Source: Rhizobium sp. Root482 (GTDB lineage Bacteria > Pseudomonadota > Alphaproteobacteria > Rhizobiales > Rhizobiaceae). From it: a stretch of DNA of 64,000 nt. The DNA is taken from positions 1,479 through 65,478 of the forward strand of contig NZ_LMFA01000022.1 in NCBI RefSeq assembly GCF_001426565.1, written 5' to 3'. Positions 8,420 through 19,410 of this stretch are shown piece after piece. The notes below the pieces were generated by a model. That model was not told the origin of the DNA, did no database searches, and saw only the letters and a program-made list of their open reading frames with translations. Within the stretch, counting starts at the first letter, position 1. Every line of letters starts with the position of its first letter. A program made the position numbers and the translations under genes.

Positions 8420-9863
8420 TTCGTGCCTTTCCGGTGTCTGCTGCGGTCCACCATGGCTGGGAATCAACCGGTTTACCGTCTTTCCTGAATTCAATGTAAA
8501 GCGTTGGTCGTTCTGTTTCCAGCGCCAATGCGGTTGCGCTCGCCACTCTTTTGGCGCCCATGGCGCCAAGCGGTTCGCCGGCGACGACGAACTGTCCCTG
8601 CTGCACCGAAACCTCCTCCAGCCCCGACAGGACCACATGGTAGCCGTCGCCGGGATTGAGGATGATCATCTGGCCGTAGCTGCGAAACTTGCCGGCAAAG
8701 ACGATCCAGCCATCCGATGGCGCCGTCACCACGGCGCCGACGGCGGTTTCGAGCATCATGCCCTGAAGCGAATGCCCCGTGCCGTCCGAATCGCCGAAGC
8801 GACGCAGGATCGATCCGGCAACCGGAAGCGCAAGCTTTTTCCGCAGGTCCGAAAAGGCATATGCAGGTGCAATGCGGTTTTTGTCGGGCGCCGTATTCCT
8901 TGCCAGTTCGCGAGCTCTTTCGCGCTCGGCCAGCGACATGCGGCGGCGAGCTTCTTCCTCTGCCCGCGCCGCGGCGGCCGCGTCGCGAACCGAGGCGATC
9001 TCGGTTTCGATGGAGCCGATCAGGCCTTCGAGGCTGGTCGATTGGGCGGCAAGCTGTTCGGCCTTGCGGTGCTCGGCCAGAAGCTCGCCGGCGCTGCGCT
9101 GCTTGAGCTTCTGCGTTTCCATGATCAGCAATTCCATGCGCCGCTCCTCTTCGAGCAGCCCCGCCATGTCCGTGCCCAGCGCCTGCTTCTGCGTGGTGAT
9201 GTCCTTGCGCAGGCCGGCCAGGGCCTTGAGGTCGGCGGCGAGGTCTTCGGTCTCGCTACGAATGCCGGGCACCACGGCGCCCAGCAGGATGGCGCTTCTA
9301 ACCGAGCCCAGCGCATCCTCGGGCGTGACGAGAAGGGCAGGCGGAGGATTGCGCCCCATGCGCTGCAGGGCGGCCAGCACTTCTGCAAGCACGCTGCGCC
9401 TTGCACGCAAGGAGGCGTGGACGGCATCCTCCTTGGTTCTGAGCGCCGCAAGGCCGGCTTCGCCGTCGAGAATCTGCTGTTCGAGCGCCTTGCGCTTGCC
9501 GGCCGAATCGACGATCGCCGTCCTCAGGGTCTCGGTGGTCTTTTCCAGCTCGGCAATGCCGGCCTGCAATTCGGCGGCGCGATCGTTCGAAAGAGTGATC
9601 GTCTCGGAAAGCGCTTCCAGCTCACGGCGGGTGCTGTCGCGCCTGAGAGCAAGGGTGGCAACGGGATCGGCCTGTTGCGGCGTCTCGCCGGCCGTCGCCT
9701 GCGGATCGGTGGCCGGTGCCGCCTGTTCCTGAACGGGCGCTTGGGATTGGGCCTGAGCCTGAGATTGAAAAGCGACAAAAAGCCCGGCGGCCAGAAGGCC
9801 GGCGCCACGGCGCAAGGGTGCGGCTCGGATCGGCACCTTCGGCTTTGCTGGATCTCTGTTCAT
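8409..9863 (-). CDS. EnvC-type murein hydrolase activator (M23 family)
   Basis: A 484-residue periplasmic protein with an N-terminal signal segment (AGLLAAGLFVAFQSQAQA), a long coiled-coil region rich in Glu, Ala, Arg and Gln (roughly residues 65-320), and a C-terminal LytM/M23 domain (LPVAGSILRRFGDSDGTGHSLQG to VAGEPLGAMG). In the M23 domain the usual zinc ligand motif is not intact, as in EnvC, which activates amidases rather than cutting glycan-linked peptides itself. The start is ATG 9863 (MNRDPAKPK). The 11-bp overlap with ctpA indicates one transcript. It is likely to act in septal or polar peptidoglycan splitting. Confidence 0.88.
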   Translation of the reverse strand: MNRDPAKPKVPIRAAPLRRGAGLLAAGLFVAFQSQAQAQSQAPVQEQAAPATDPQATAGETPQQADPVATLALRRDSTRRELEALSETITLSNDRAAELQAGIAELEKTTETLRTAIVDSAGKRKALEQQILDGEAGLAALRTKEDAVHASLRARRSVLAEVLAALQRMGRNPPPALLVTPEDALGSVRSAILLGAVVPGIRSETEDLAADLKALAGLRKDITTQKQALGTDMAGLLEEERRMELLIMETQKLKQRSAGELLAEHRKAEQLAAQSTSLEGLIGSIETEIASVRDAAAAARAEEEARRRMSLAERERARELARNTAPDKNRIAPAYAFSDLRKKLALPVAGSILRRFGDSDGTGHSLQGMMLETAVGAVVTAPSDGWIVFAGKFRSYGQMIILNPGDGYHVVLSGLEEVSVQQGQFVVAGEPLGAMGAKRVASATALALETERPTLYIEFRKDGKPVDSQPWWTAADTGKARNDS

Positions 9864-9986
9864 TCCGCCATTTTCTGTGAACTGGTCGTCATTGCAGAAT
9901 CTATGCTGATTTGCCCCGCGCCGCCAACAGCCATTCCCGCAAAATGCGGCAGCGGGATGGCAAAGCATGCGCTGCGCAGCCAGCCT

Positions 9987-12098
9987 TCAGCCGAAGGCGC
10001 GTTGGCCGTCGATCGGCTGATCGTTAGGATTTGACTCGGTGTCGAGCTGTTCCACGGCCAGTGCGGCGAAACCGGACAGCAGTTTCCGCTGGTCCTCGTC
10101 AAAGACGGTGCGTGGCACCGGATCCGCAATGCATATCATGCCGATGGACGCGCCGGTTTCGCGATCGAGCAGCGGCGCTCCGGCGTAAAAGCGGATCGCC
10201 GGCTGCCCGGCCAGACTTGCACCGGCAAAGCGGATATCAAGTGCTGCGTCCAGCACGACGAAACTATCCGGATCTTCCAGAATTCTGGCGTAGAAAGAAA
10301 GGTCCGGACCGGCTGCATCCGCGAAAATACCGGCCTTTCCAGACAGGCGCTGCAGGGTCGCGTCACCAAGCGTGATGAAGGCCATGGTCGTGCCGAATGC
10401 CAGCGCCGCCATATGGCTGACGCGGTCGAGGCTGACATTCACCTCCGGCGCGGGGCGGAGGACGTCGTCGTCGCCTGCGGCCCGGGCCGCTTCGTTGGCG
10501 GCGGCAAGCGCGGGCAGGCCGCCCGGCTGATGCGTGACGACGCGGTTTCGGCCGCTGCGTTTGGCGCCGTAGAGCGCTTCGTCGGCCGCGGCAACCAATT
10601 CTGCCGGTGTCGCGGGAGAGAAGGCGGCCGATGACTGGCCGGTGGCGGTGCCGAAGCTGGCGGTGACATGGCCGGTATGGCTGCGGCTATGGGCAATCGC
10701 CCGGCTTTCGATCGCCGCGCGGATCGACTCGGCCACGAAGCGGGCGCTCGTCTCGTCCGTATTGGGCAAAATGACCGCGATCTCCTCGCCGCCATAGCGC
10801 GCGGCGATATCGGTCGCGCGCGTCATATGGGTTCTTATCGTCTGCGCGATCATCCTCAGGCAATCGTCGCCCGCCTGGTGACCATAGATATCGTTGAAGA
10901 ACTTGAAGCGATCGACATCGATCATGATGACGGAGATCGGTTCGCCACGCCGCCATGCAGCTGCGAATTCCTCTTCGAGCATGGCGTCGAAATGGCGGCG
11001 GTTGTGCAGGCCGGTCAAGCCATCGACCTGGGAAAGCGTGCGATAGCGCAGTTCGTTGGATCGTCGCCGGCGCAATTCCCGCCCGAGCATGATGGAAAGC
11101 CCGACGACGCAGACGGCGAGCAGGGCGAAGGCCAGGCATGTCGTGACCGCGAGTTTCTTCCAGCCGACATAGATTTCCTCGGTCGATAAGCCGACGGAGA
11201 CGATAAGGGGCAGGGTGTCGACCTGGCTGGCACTGAACAGGCGTTCGCCGCCATCGACGGCGGAGACGGCTGTAAACGGTTCCCGAGCGGCGGCGAGCTG
11301 CCAGAACATCGGGGACGTGATGAAATTCCTGCCGACCGAGTTTTCGGGATCGGGTGCCCGCAAAAGCAAGGTTCCGTCGGTCGCGAAAAGGGAGACCGCG
11401 CCCTTCTCGCCCAGATCCAGGGAGTGAAGCAAGGGCGAAAAGCGCGACAGGCGCAACATGAAGGCGGCGACGCCGGCAAAGCGGCCGTTCCGGTCCATCA
11501 GCCGGCGGCTGAGCACGACGACATCCTGCTTGAGTGGCGATAGGGTGACCATCTTTGCGGTGAAGAGCGCGTCGCCGCGGCTGCGTTCATGGGTGTAGAA
11601 GAAGGCCTCGTTGGCGTAATCCGTGCGGGTACGCGGACTGGTTTCCGAACTGAGGACCAGGCTTCCGCTCGAATCGAGAACATAGATTTCGCCGAGCCCG
11701 GCATCGTTCGAGGAACTGCCGAGAAGTGCCCGGCGCTTCTGCTGGTCGAAGCGGAAATCGGCATTGGTGCGGATCATTTCGCGCACCGACAGGAGCGCCT
11801 GGTCTGCACTGCTGAAGGCTTGGACGATATCACGCCGGATGGTGGCATCGAGATTGCGCGCGGCGATTTCGGCCTGGCGCCAGTCCTGCTGGCGCTGATC
11901 CACGAGCAGGACGGCGAAAAGCGCTGCAAAACCCGCCAGAATGATGAACAGCACGAAAGCCCAGAGGAAGCGGAAGGCCTCGCGCCAGCCCGCTGCGGCG
12001 CGCCTGTGGGGCAGCAATTCCGATAGGCTTTTCAAGTCCACCTGCTCCCCGGCAGTTGCGTCAGGAATGGCCTGTCGACTGACATCCTGTCGCGACAC
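9987..12098 (-). CDS. Membrane diguanylate cyclase with Cache-type sensor and C-terminal GAF
   Basis: A 703-residue protein with a transmembrane helix at about 43-65, a roughly 250-residue periplasmic Cache-like sensor, a second helix at about 318-339, and a GGDEF domain from about residue 355 whose signature is GGEEI (436-440). An additional GAF-like domain occupies about 545-690. GGEEF-type motifs are usually active in c-di-GMP synthesis; Ile at the last position is a mild variation. The GAF after rather than before the cyclase is unusual. It is transcribed alone, downstream of rlmH with about 155 bp between. The ligand is unknown. Confidence 0.85.
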   Translation of the reverse strand: MSRQDVSRQAIPDATAGEQVDLKSLSELLPHRRAAAGWREAFRFLWAFVLFIILAGFAALFAVLLVDQRQQDWRQAEIAARNLDATIRRDIVQAFSSADQALLSVREMIRTNADFRFDQQKRRALLGSSSNDAGLGEIYVLDSSGSLVLSSETSPRTRTDYANEAFFYTHERSRGDALFTAKMVTLSPLKQDVVVLSRRLMDRNGRFAGVAAFMLRLSRFSPLLHSLDLGEKGAVSLFATDGTLLLRAPDPENSVGRNFITSPMFWQLAAAREPFTAVSAVDGGERLFSASQVDTLPLIVSVGLSTEEIYVGWKKLAVTTCLAFALLAVCVVGLSIMLGRELRRRRSNELRYRTLSQVDGLTGLHNRRHFDAMLEEEFAAAWRRGEPISVIMIDVDRFKFFNDIYGHQAGDDCLRMIAQTIRTHMTRATDIAARYGGEEIAVILPNTDETSARFVAESIRAAIESRAIAHSRSHTGHVTASFGTATGQSSAAFSPATPAELVAAADEALYGAKRSGRNRVVTHQPGGLPALAAANEAARAAGDDDVLRPAPEVNVSLDRVSHMAALAFGTTMAFITLGDATLQRLSGKAGIFADAAGPDLSFYARILEDPDSFVVLDAALDIRFAGASLAGQPAIRFYAGAPLLDRETGASIGMICIADPVPRTVFDEDQRKLLSGFAALAVEQLDTESNPNDQPIDGQRAFG

Positions 12099-12253
12099 GG
12101 CGCATCCCGTCAGGAAGCATAGCGGGAGGCGATTAACGGCTCATTACAGAGAACGGCTTTCGAAGATATCTCCAAATGGCAATTTTCCCGCGCGGCCCGG
12201 ATTTTCGGGCGTGCATGACCTCATGCATCCCTGCCGGGCCAACCCAAGGAGCC

Positions 12254-12736
12254 CTAGACGCGATGATAGGGATGGCCCGAGAGGATCGTGACGGCGCGAT
12301 AGAGCTGCTCGGCGATGAGGATGCGCACGAGCTGGTGTGGCCAGGTCATCCTGCCCAGGCAGATGACCGCATCCGCCTTGCCGTGAAGCGAGGGGTCAAG
12401 GCCGTCGGCGCCGCCGATCGCCAGCATGAGATCACGCTTGCCGCTATCGCGGAACGTTCCGAGAAGGGCCGCGAAGCCGGCGGAGTCCAGCTGTTTGCCG
12501 CGTTCGTCGAGCAGGATGAGGAGGCTTGATTCGGGGAGGGATTTTTCGAGCAGCGCCGCTTCCTCGCGCTTGCGGGTATCGGCATTGGAGGCGCGGCTTT
12601 CGACCGTTTCGGTCACGCGCGACAATTCAAGCCCGATGGCCGGGCCGGCCTTGGAGAACCGGTCGAGATAGCGGGCCGCAAGGTCCTTCTCCGGCCCCGG
12701 CTTCAGCCGCCCGACGGCAAAAAGCCCGATCCGCAT
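12254..12736 (-). CDS. rlmH: 23S rRNA pseudouridine-1915 N3-methyltransferase RlmH
   Basis: A 160-residue SPOUT-class methyltransferase acting on the 70S ribosome at helix 69 of 23S rRNA. The N terminus MRIGLFAVGRLKPGPEKDL, the glycine-rich SAM loop LAIGGADGLDP, and the C-terminal LSGHPYHRV motif are diagnostic. The length is standard for the family. It lies 200 bp downstream of rsfS on the same strand, the common alphaproteobacterial order nadD-rsfS-rlmH. Confidence 0.96.
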   Translation of the reverse strand: MRIGLFAVGRLKPGPEKDLAARYLDRFSKAGPAIGLELSRVTETVESRASNADTRKREEAALLEKSLPESSLLILLDERGKQLDSAGFAALLGTFRDSGKRDLMLAIGGADGLDPSLHGKADAVICLGRMTWPHQLVRILIAEQLYRAVTILSGHPYHRV

Positions 12737-12938
12737 TCGCTACCCCATTGTTGAGCTGTCAAGGCCGCGATTACCTTGCCGCCGACAGGCTTCAAACCTG
12801 AGGCAGTCAAGTGATCGCGCAAACAGCCTAGCCTTGAAGGCCGCAACCGGGCAAGGGCCCGCGTCTTGGCCGCCGGAGCTTGTCGGTCGTTGCTGTGCAC
12901 CGCGTCCCTCAAGACACCCGCAGCTTAGTGCCCACGGC

Positions 12939-13406
12939 TTAGTGCAATGTGCCGTCTTCCATATCCGGAGCCGCCCACATCTTCTCGATGTTGTAGAACT
13001 CGCGGATTTCCGGGCGGAACACATGGATGATGATGTCGCCATTGTCGATCAGCACCCAGTCGCCGGTTTCCAGGCCTTCGACGCGGGCATTTCCGAGACC
13101 TGCGTCCTTGAGATCGGAGATAAGGTGATCGGCGATCGCCATGACATGCCTGCTCGACCGCCCGGAGACGACGACCATGTAGTCTCCCAGCGCCGATTTT
13201 CCGGCAATGTTGATGGTGACGATATCTTCTGCCTTCGAGTCCTCGAGGCTTTCGAGGACCAGCTTGAGAGCACGGGCGGCGGCTTCGTCGCTGCGTTCCG
13301 GGCTTTGGGGGAAGATGCGCGTGACATTTCCCTTGGCGTGTACTGTTGTCAGGTGTTTTTCCTTTCCAAATGAACAGAACAGGCACGGCATGATTCGAAT
13401 ATTCAT
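12939..13406 (-). CDS. rsfS: Ribosomal silencing factor RsfS
   Basis: Binds ribosomal protein L14 and blocks 30S-50S joining when nutrients are scarce. The core domain (ALKLVLESLEDSKAEDIVTI, then MVVVSGRSSRHVMAIADHL, then DWVLIDNGDIIIHVF) is complete. With the ATG at 13406 the product has 155 residues. The first 18 residues (MNIRIMPCLFCSFGKEKH) look unlike the family. A CTG at 13352 preceded by AAAGGA would give LTTVHAKGN, so the true start may be that non-standard codon. It sits between nadD and rlmH. Confidence 0.9.
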   Translation of the reverse strand: MNIRIMPCLFCSFGKEKHLTTVHAKGNVTRIFPQSPERSDEAAARALKLVLESLEDSKAEDIVTINIAGKSALGDYMVVVSGRSSRHVMAIADHLISDLKDAGLGNARVEGLETGDWVLIDNGDIIIHVFRPEIREFYNIEKMWAAPDMEDGTLH

Positions 13407-13479
13407 CGAACCACACCCTAAATGTAGGCACTGATACCTTAAGGTTTCAAGACATGAGAACTGAATGATGGTTATTCAT

Positions 13480-14118
13480 TCAGGTGGGCGATGCCTGCTG
13501 CTCGGATTTTCCGCGCAGCGCGGTCGAGCTGAGCGGCGAGCGCGGCCCGTGGATGAAGGTCCAGGCGGGCGCCTTGCGGAAGGCCAGCGCCCGGGCGTGA
13601 TCCTCGTCGATACGGGCATGGGAGAATGTCTGGGCCATTTTCGAGGAGAGATAGGAGAGGGTGGCGCCGGGGCGATCGATGACGGCGATCGGAAAGGTGC
13701 AGGCGATCTTTCGCCAATCCTGCCAATGGTGGAAGCTTTTGAGATTGTCGGCGCCCATGATCCAGACGAAGCGGATCGCCCGGTTCTTCTCGCGAATCTT
13801 CTCGAGCGTGCGCGCCGTATAGCTCTGTCCGAACCTCTGCTCGAAAGCGGTGACCTTGATGCGCGGATCATCGGCGATCGCTTCGCTGAGCGCGATCCGC
13901 TCGGCAAGCGGTGCAAGCTGGTTGCGGCTCTTCAGGGGATTGCCCGGCGTCACCATCCACCAGAGCTGATCAAGGCCAAGCCTGCGCAGCGCAATGTCGG
14001 CGACCAGGACATGGCCGTCATGCGGAGGATTGAACGAGCCTCCGAACAGGCCGACCACCATGCCGCTCTCGACATGGGGCATTTTCAGATAGAACGGATC
14101 GACGTCGCCAGAATGCAC
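13480..14118 (-). CDS. nadD: Nicotinate-nucleotide adenylyltransferase
   Basis: A 212-residue enzyme that adenylylates nicotinate mononucleotide to deamido-NAD in NAD synthesis. The nucleotidyltransferase motif GGSFNPPHDGH near residues 25-35 and the WWMVTPGNPLK segment are diagnostic. GTG 14118 gives the longest form; an ATG at 14082 (MPHVESGMVVGLFGG) is an alternative start with 200 residues. The stop of proA lies two bases upstream, so the gene is in the proB-proA-nadD transcript. Confidence 0.95.
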   Translation of the reverse strand: MHSGDVDPFYLKMPHVESGMVVGLFGGSFNPPHDGHVLVADIALRRLGLDQLWWMVTPGNPLKSRNQLAPLAERIALSEAIADDPRIKVTAFEQRFGQSYTARTLEKIREKNRAIRFVWIMGADNLKSFHHWQDWRKIACTFPIAVIDRPGATLSYLSSKMAQTFSHARIDEDHARALAFRKAPAWTFIHGPRSPLSSTALRGKSEQQASPT

Positions 14119-14119
14119 C

Positions 14120-15406
14120 TTATGGCCGGACCTGACCGGTGCCGCGCACCCTGTATTTGAACGAGGTCAGCTGCTCGACGCCGACCGGTCCGCGCGCATG
14201 CATCTTGCCGGTGGCGATGCCGATCTCGCCGCCCATGCCGAACTCGCCGCCATCGGCAAACTGGGTCGAGGCATTGTGCAGCAGGATGGCCGAATCGACC
14301 TCCGCGAAGAAACGCTCGACGACGGCTTGGTCTTCGGCAATGATGGCTTCGGTATGCGACGAGGACCATTCGGCAATGTGCTCGATCGCGCCGACGATAC
14401 CATCGACCAGCGTCACCGAAATGATCGCGTCGAGATATTCCGTCGCCCAGTCCTCTTCCGTCGCCGCGATCAGCCCCGGCACGAGTGCCCGGACCTCATC
14501 GCTGGCACGGACTTCGCAGCCGGCTTCGCGCAGGCCCGAGACCAGCGGCGCCACGAGCCTGCCGGCGTTGTTGCGGTCGATCAGCAGGGTTTCGGCCGCG
14601 CCGCAGATGCCGGTGCGGCGCATCTTGGCATTGACGACGATGTTTTTGGCCATGTCGAGATCGGCGGACGCATCGACATAGACGTGGCAGAGACCTTCGA
14701 GATGGGCAAAGACCGGCACCCGCGCCTCGTTCTGGACGCGGGCGACGAGGCTCTTGCCGCCCCGCGGGACGATCACGTCGATCGAGCCACCAAGGCCGGT
14801 CAGCATGGCGCCGACCGCGAGACGATCGGCGACTGGAACCATCTGAATCGCATGTTCCGGAAGGCCGGCATCCTGCAGGCCCTCGACAAGGCAGGAATGG
14901 ATCGCCTGCGATGAATGAAGGCTGTCGGAGCCGCCGCGCAGGATAACTGCATTGCCGGCCTTGAGGCAGAGCGCGCCCGCATCCGCCGTCACGTTCGGCC
15001 GGCTCTCATAGATGACGCCGATGACGCCGAGCGGCGTGCGCACGCGCTCGATATGCAGGCCGTTCGGGCGATCCCATTCGGAAATGATATCGCCGACCGG
15101 ATCCGGCAGTTCGGCAATGGCGCGGATGGCATTGGCCATATCGAGGACGCGGGCTTCAGACAGGGTCAGGCGATCGAGGAAAGAGGCGGCGACGCCGGTT
15201 TCGCGGGCATTGACGAGATCGAGCGCATTGGCGGCGAGGATATCGTCCTTGCGCGCCACGATGGCGGCGGCCATGCTGACGAGCGCGGCATGCTTGCGTT
15301 CGGCCGATGCGGTGGCAAGCGGGCGGCTGGCGGCGCGGGCCTGCCGGCCGATGACCGCCATGATCTCCTGGATTTCCTTCTTCCTCACATCGTCAAGCAT
15401 GGACAT
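14120..15406 (-). CDS. proA: Gamma-glutamyl phosphate reductase
   Basis: A 428-residue NADPH-dependent aldehyde-dehydrogenase-fold enzyme making glutamate-5-semialdehyde, the second step of proline synthesis. Family segments [20 protein letters not shown] and [10 protein letters not shown], and the catalytic Cys region [13 protein letters not shown], are clear. Length is normal. The start overlaps the end of proB by 14 bp, giving coupled translation of the two proline enzymes. Confidence 0.97.
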   Translation of the reverse strand: MSMLDDVRKKEIQEIMAVIGRQARAASRPLATASAERKHAALVSMAAAIVARKDDILAANALDLVNARETGVAASFLDRLTLSEARVLDMANAIRAIAELPDPVGDIISEWDRPNGLHIERVRTPLGVIGVIYESRPNVTADAGALCLKAGNAVILRGGSDSLHSSQAIHSCLVEGLQDAGLPEHAIQMVPVADRLAVGAMLTGLGGSIDVIVPRGGKSLVARVQNEARVPVFAHLEGLCHVYVDASADLDMAKNIVVNAKMRRTGICGAAETLLIDRNNAGRLVAPLVSGLREAGCEVRASDEVRALVPGLIAATEEDWATEYLDAIISVTLVDGIVGAIEHIAEWSSSHTEAIIAEDQAVVERFFAEVDSAILLHNASTQFADGGEFGMGGEIGIATGKMHARGPVGVEQLTSFKYRVRGTGQVRP

Positions 15407-16562
15407 CGCTCCTTGCCATGTCGGTGTCGTGCCGGGCGGAAGAGGTCATCACCATGTCGTCGCGGTGCACCATGGCGGCACGCCCGGCATAGCCGAGGAT
15501 GAGGGCGATGTCCGCCGATTTCCGGCCGGCGATCTGGCGCGCTTCATCGGCATCGTAGCCGGCAAGCCCACGGGCAATCTCGCGGCCTTCGCCCCCGATA
15601 ATGGCGATCGTATCACCGCGGCTGAAGGTGCCGGTGACCTCGCGCACGCCGGCGGGGAGAAGGCTCTTTCCCGAGCGCAACGCGGTCTCCGCGCCGGCAT
15701 CGACGGCAAGGCTGCCGGCGGGCAATAATTGTCCCGCAATCCAGGTCTTTCGTGCCGTCACCGGCGAGCCGGAGGGCGCGAACCAGGAGGAGCGGGCGCC
15801 CTGATCGACCGCTTTCAGAGGGTGATCGACCTTGCCGGAGGCAATGATCATGGCGCAGCCGGCGCCGGTGGCGATCTTGCCGGCATCGATCTTGGTGCGC
15901 ATGCCGCCGCGCGACAATTCAGAGGCAGCACCGCCCGCCATCGCCTCGATCTGCGGGGTGATTTCGGTGATCGTCTCGAGAAAGCGGGCGTCGGGATCAA
16001 GATGCGGCGGCGCGGTATAGAGCCCGTCTATATCGGAGAGCAGCACCAAAAGGTCGGCGCCCGTCATGGTCGCGACCCTTGCCGCCAGCCGGTCATTGTC
16101 GCCGTAGCGGATTTCCGAGGTGGCGACCGTGTCGTTCTCGTTGATGATCGGCACGGCGCCCATCTTCAGGAGCTGGCTGATCGTGGCGCGGGCATTGAGA
16201 TAGCGGCGGCGTTCCTCGGTGTCGCCGAGCGTCAGGAGAATCTGGCCGGCGACGATCTGGTCCGCCGACAGGCTTTCCGACCAGGCCCGGGCAAGGGCGA
16301 TCTGGCCGACGGCCGCCGCCGCCTGGCTTTCCTCGAGCTTCAGGAGGCCCGGCGCAAGATCGAGCACCGAGCGGCCGAGCGCGATGGCGCCGGAGGAGAC
16401 GACGAGCACCTCGACGCCCTTTGCCCGCAAGGCTGCGATATCCGCGCAGAGCGCGTTCAGCCATTCCCTCTTCAGGCCGGTCTTGCGATCCACCAGCAGG
16501 GCCGAGCCGATCTTGATCACAATCCGGCGGTATTTTTCCAGCGGTTTGCGCGTGGCGGCCAT
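15393..16562 (-). CDS. proB: Glutamate 5-kinase
   Basis: A 389-residue enzyme phosphorylating glutamate in the first, feedback-inhibited step of proline synthesis. The amino-acid kinase domain begins at [17 protein letters not shown] and includes [10 protein letters not shown] and [13 protein letters not shown]-terminal PUA domain follows (roughly residues 280-370, with [18 protein letters not shown]). The start is ATG 16562, one base after the obgE stop at 16564 on the minus strand, so obgE and proB are probably co-transcribed. Confidence 0.96.
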   Translation of the reverse strand: MAATRKPLEKYRRIVIKIGSALLVDRKTGLKREWLNALCADIAALRAKGVEVLVVSSGAIALGRSVLDLAPGLLKLEESQAAAAVGQIALARAWSESLSADQIVAGQILLTLGDTEERRRYLNARATISQLLKMGAVPIINENDTVATSEIRYGDNDRLAARVATMTGADLLVLLSDIDGLYTAPPHLDPDARFLETITEITPQIEAMAGGAASELSRGGMRTKIDAGKIATGAGCAMIIASGKVDHPLKAVDQGARSSWFAPSGSPVTARKTWIAGQLLPAGSLAVDAGAETALRSGKSLLPAGVREVTGTFSRGDTIAIIGGEGREIARGLAGYDADEARQIAGRKSADIALILGYAGRAAMVHRDDMVMTSSARHDTDMARSDVHA

Positions 16563-16563
16563 G

Positions 16564-17727
<1,164 letters not shown>

Positions 17728-17738
17728 TCAAAAAGAAA

Positions 17739-17762
17739 CGGCCGGCGAGAGCGCGCCGGCCG
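17739..17762 (-). terminator. Rho-independent terminator of the acetyltransferase pair
   Basis: On the minus strand CGGCCGGCG pairs with CGCCGGCCG around a 6-base loop and is followed by TTTCTTTTT. This is the best intrinsic terminator in this half of the window, eight bases after the acetyltransferase stop. Confidence 0.85.
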
Positions 17763-17770
17763 GTCATCGT

Positions 17771-18352
17771 TCAAGGCCTGCGCAAATCGGCCACTGTCAG
17801 GCGGGTTTCGATGTGGCTGACCATTCCATTGCGGGCGAGCGCATAAATCTGCGCGCAGCCGGTGATTTCGAAACCGAGCTTCTTCTGCAGTTTCAGCGAT
17901 CCCGCATTGTCGGCAAAGACACCGGAATGAAGATCGGTGCCGGGCATGCGCCGGAAGAAACGCTCGATCGCCGCATGCACCGCCTCGCCGGCATAGCCGC
18001 GGTTCCAGTAGAAGCGGTTCAGCCAATAGCCGATATGCCATTGGCCATGCCGCAGCTCAATGCCGACGCAGCCGATATGGACATCGTCGCCTTCAGTGAT
18101 CGCCAGCGTCCAGCCGGGAACGAGCCCGGCGCCCTGGCGGACGAGCCAATCGAGCGCATCGGCCCGGTGATAGGGCGCCGACACCCGCGCCAGCATGCGC
18201 GAGACCTGGTAGTCGCCGAGCGTCTGCGCGATCGCGTCCGCATCGGAAAGCCGGTGCGGCCGCAGCCGCAGCCGCGCCGTTTCGATGACCGGGCAGGGGC
18301 CGGGATCGAGGCGTGCCGCATCTTTCGGCCGTTCGCGAAGATGGGTGGTCAT
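17771..18352 (-). CDS. GNAT family N-acetyltransferase (RimJ/RimL-like)
   Basis: A 193-residue acetyltransferase of the Acetyltransf_3 group that transfers acetyl from acetyl-CoA to an amine, possibly a protein N terminus. Core segments are TARLRLRPHRLSDADAIA, HIGCVGIELRHGQWHIGYWL, the acetyl-CoA region RGYAGEAVHAAIERFF and KLQKKLGFEITG. Substrate specificity cannot be read. It overlaps the upstream paralogous acetyltransferase by four bases (ATGA type) and ends at an intrinsic terminator. Confidence 0.85.
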   Translation of the reverse strand: MTTHLRERPKDAARLDPGPCPVIETARLRLRPHRLSDADAIAQTLGDYQVSRMLARVSAPYHRADALDWLVRQGAGLVPGWTLAITEGDDVHIGCVGIELRHGQWHIGYWLNRFYWNRGYAGEAVHAAIERFFRRMPGTDLHSGVFADNAGSLKLQKKLGFEITGCAQIYALARNGMVSHIETRLTVADLRRP

Positions 18353-18981
18353 CGCAGACCTCCCCAGCTTCTGAGCGACATCCAGGTCTTGCGATCAAGC
18401 CGATACCATTCGACCGCCATCATGCCGCCCAGTGCCAAGCTGTCGACCATGCCGGAGCCCTGGAACTGGAAGCCGCATTTCTGGATCACCCGCCGCGAGG
18501 CGACGTTCATGACCCGGCAGCGCGCATCGATCTGGTCGATATCGCGGGTGCGGAAGGCCATGTCGGTGAGCGCCTGCGCGGCTTCCGTGGCATAGCCGTC
18601 ATTCCAGTGCGGTTCGCCCAGCCAATAGCCGAGTTCCGCCGTCCTGCCGTCCGGATGCGGTTCGATACCGCAGCAGCCGAGGAATGCGCCATTATCCGCT
18701 TTGGTAATCGCATAGACGCACTTACCAATCGTGCCTGTCTTCGTGCGTCGCACGAAATCCGCGGCATCGGCCACCGTATAGGGATGCGGCATGCGCGAAA
18801 CCATGGTGGCGATATTGGCATTGTTGGCAAGATGGGCAAGGGCGTCGATATCGTCTTCATGGGGCGCGCGCAGAACGAGCCTTGGCGATAACAATATCGG
18901 GCAATCGGTCCTTGACCGCTGAGGCCTCAGCCTCTCCTGGGGAGACAGCGACTGGCCCTCCCTCAACAATTCGCTTTGCAT
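18349..18981 (-). CDS. GNAT family N-acetyltransferase
   Basis: A 210-residue paralogue of the next gene: SPRLVLRAPHEDDIDALAHL, FLGCCGIEPHPDGRTAELGYWL, NDGYATEAAQALTDMAF and RVIQKCGFQFQG mark the GNAT fold. The start is ATG 18981 (MQSELLREGQ) after GGAGGACTGAAC; the in-frame start at 19029 lies inside the rpmA terminator and is unlikely. The pair may have arisen by tandem duplication and divergence. The target amine is unknown. Confidence 0.85.
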   Translation of the reverse strand: MQSELLREGQSLSPQERLRPQRSRTDCPILLSPRLVLRAPHEDDIDALAHLANNANIATMVSRMPHPYTVADAADFVRRTKTGTIGKCVYAITKADNGAFLGCCGIEPHPDGRTAELGYWLGEPHWNDGYATEAAQALTDMAFRTRDIDQIDARCRVMNVASRRVIQKCGFQFQGSGMVDSLALGGMMAVEWYRLDRKTWMSLRSWGGLR

Positions 18982-19002
18982 GTTCAGTCCTCCAAGACGT
19001 GA

Positions 19003-19039
19003 AAAAGGGGAGATCGGGCATTGCCCCATCTCCCCTTTT
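19003..19039. terminator. Terminator of rplU-rpmA
   Basis: AAAAGGGGAGAT and ATCTCCCCTTTT form a perfect 12-bp stem with a 13-base loop. The A and T runs at the outer ends make it able to terminate in either direction. It lies 69 bases beyond the rpmA stop on the minus strand. Confidence 0.85.
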
Positions 19040-19107
19040 GATCTTGGCCTGAACGGTAAGCGTCAGCCGGGTCGATGAGACGCCGGCTGTTTTAGAGCGC
19101 TACCGGC

Positions 19108-19377
19108 TTATTCCGCTGCTTCGGCTTTCGGCATTACAGACACGTAGACGCGGCCATTGGCCTTGGTACGGTAGTTCACATTGCCGGCCGTAAGCGCAAA
19201 AATCGTGTGGTCCTTGCCGAGGCCGACATTGCTGCCCGGATGCCACTGCGTTCCGCGCTGGCGCAGAATGATGTTGCCCGGAATGACGACTTCGCCACCG
19301 AACTTCTTCACGCCGAGGCGCTTGGACTGTGAATCGCGACCGTTGCGCGAGGAACCGCCAGCTTTTTTATGTGCCAT
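19108..19377 (-). CDS. rpmA: 50S ribosomal protein L27
   Basis: An 89-residue basic protein near the peptidyl transferase centre. The N terminus [20 protein letters not shown] and the [15 protein letters not shown] segment are diagnostic. A normal ribosome binding site (GGAG) precedes the ATG. It follows rplU by 33 bp and is co-transcribed. Confidence 0.98.
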   Translation of the reverse strand: MAHKKAGGSSRNGRDSQSKRLGVKKFGGEVVIPGNIILRQRGTQWHPGSNVGLGKDHTIFALTAGNVNYRTKANGRVYVSVMPKAEAAE

Positions 19378-19410
19378 GGGTGTTCTCCTTTAAACCTTTT
19401 GATCCGTTGC

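Noticed and set aside
12923-12946. Direct repeat GCTTAGTGC twice near the rsfS end
   Set aside because: Nine bases only, one copy at the rsfS stop; likely chance.
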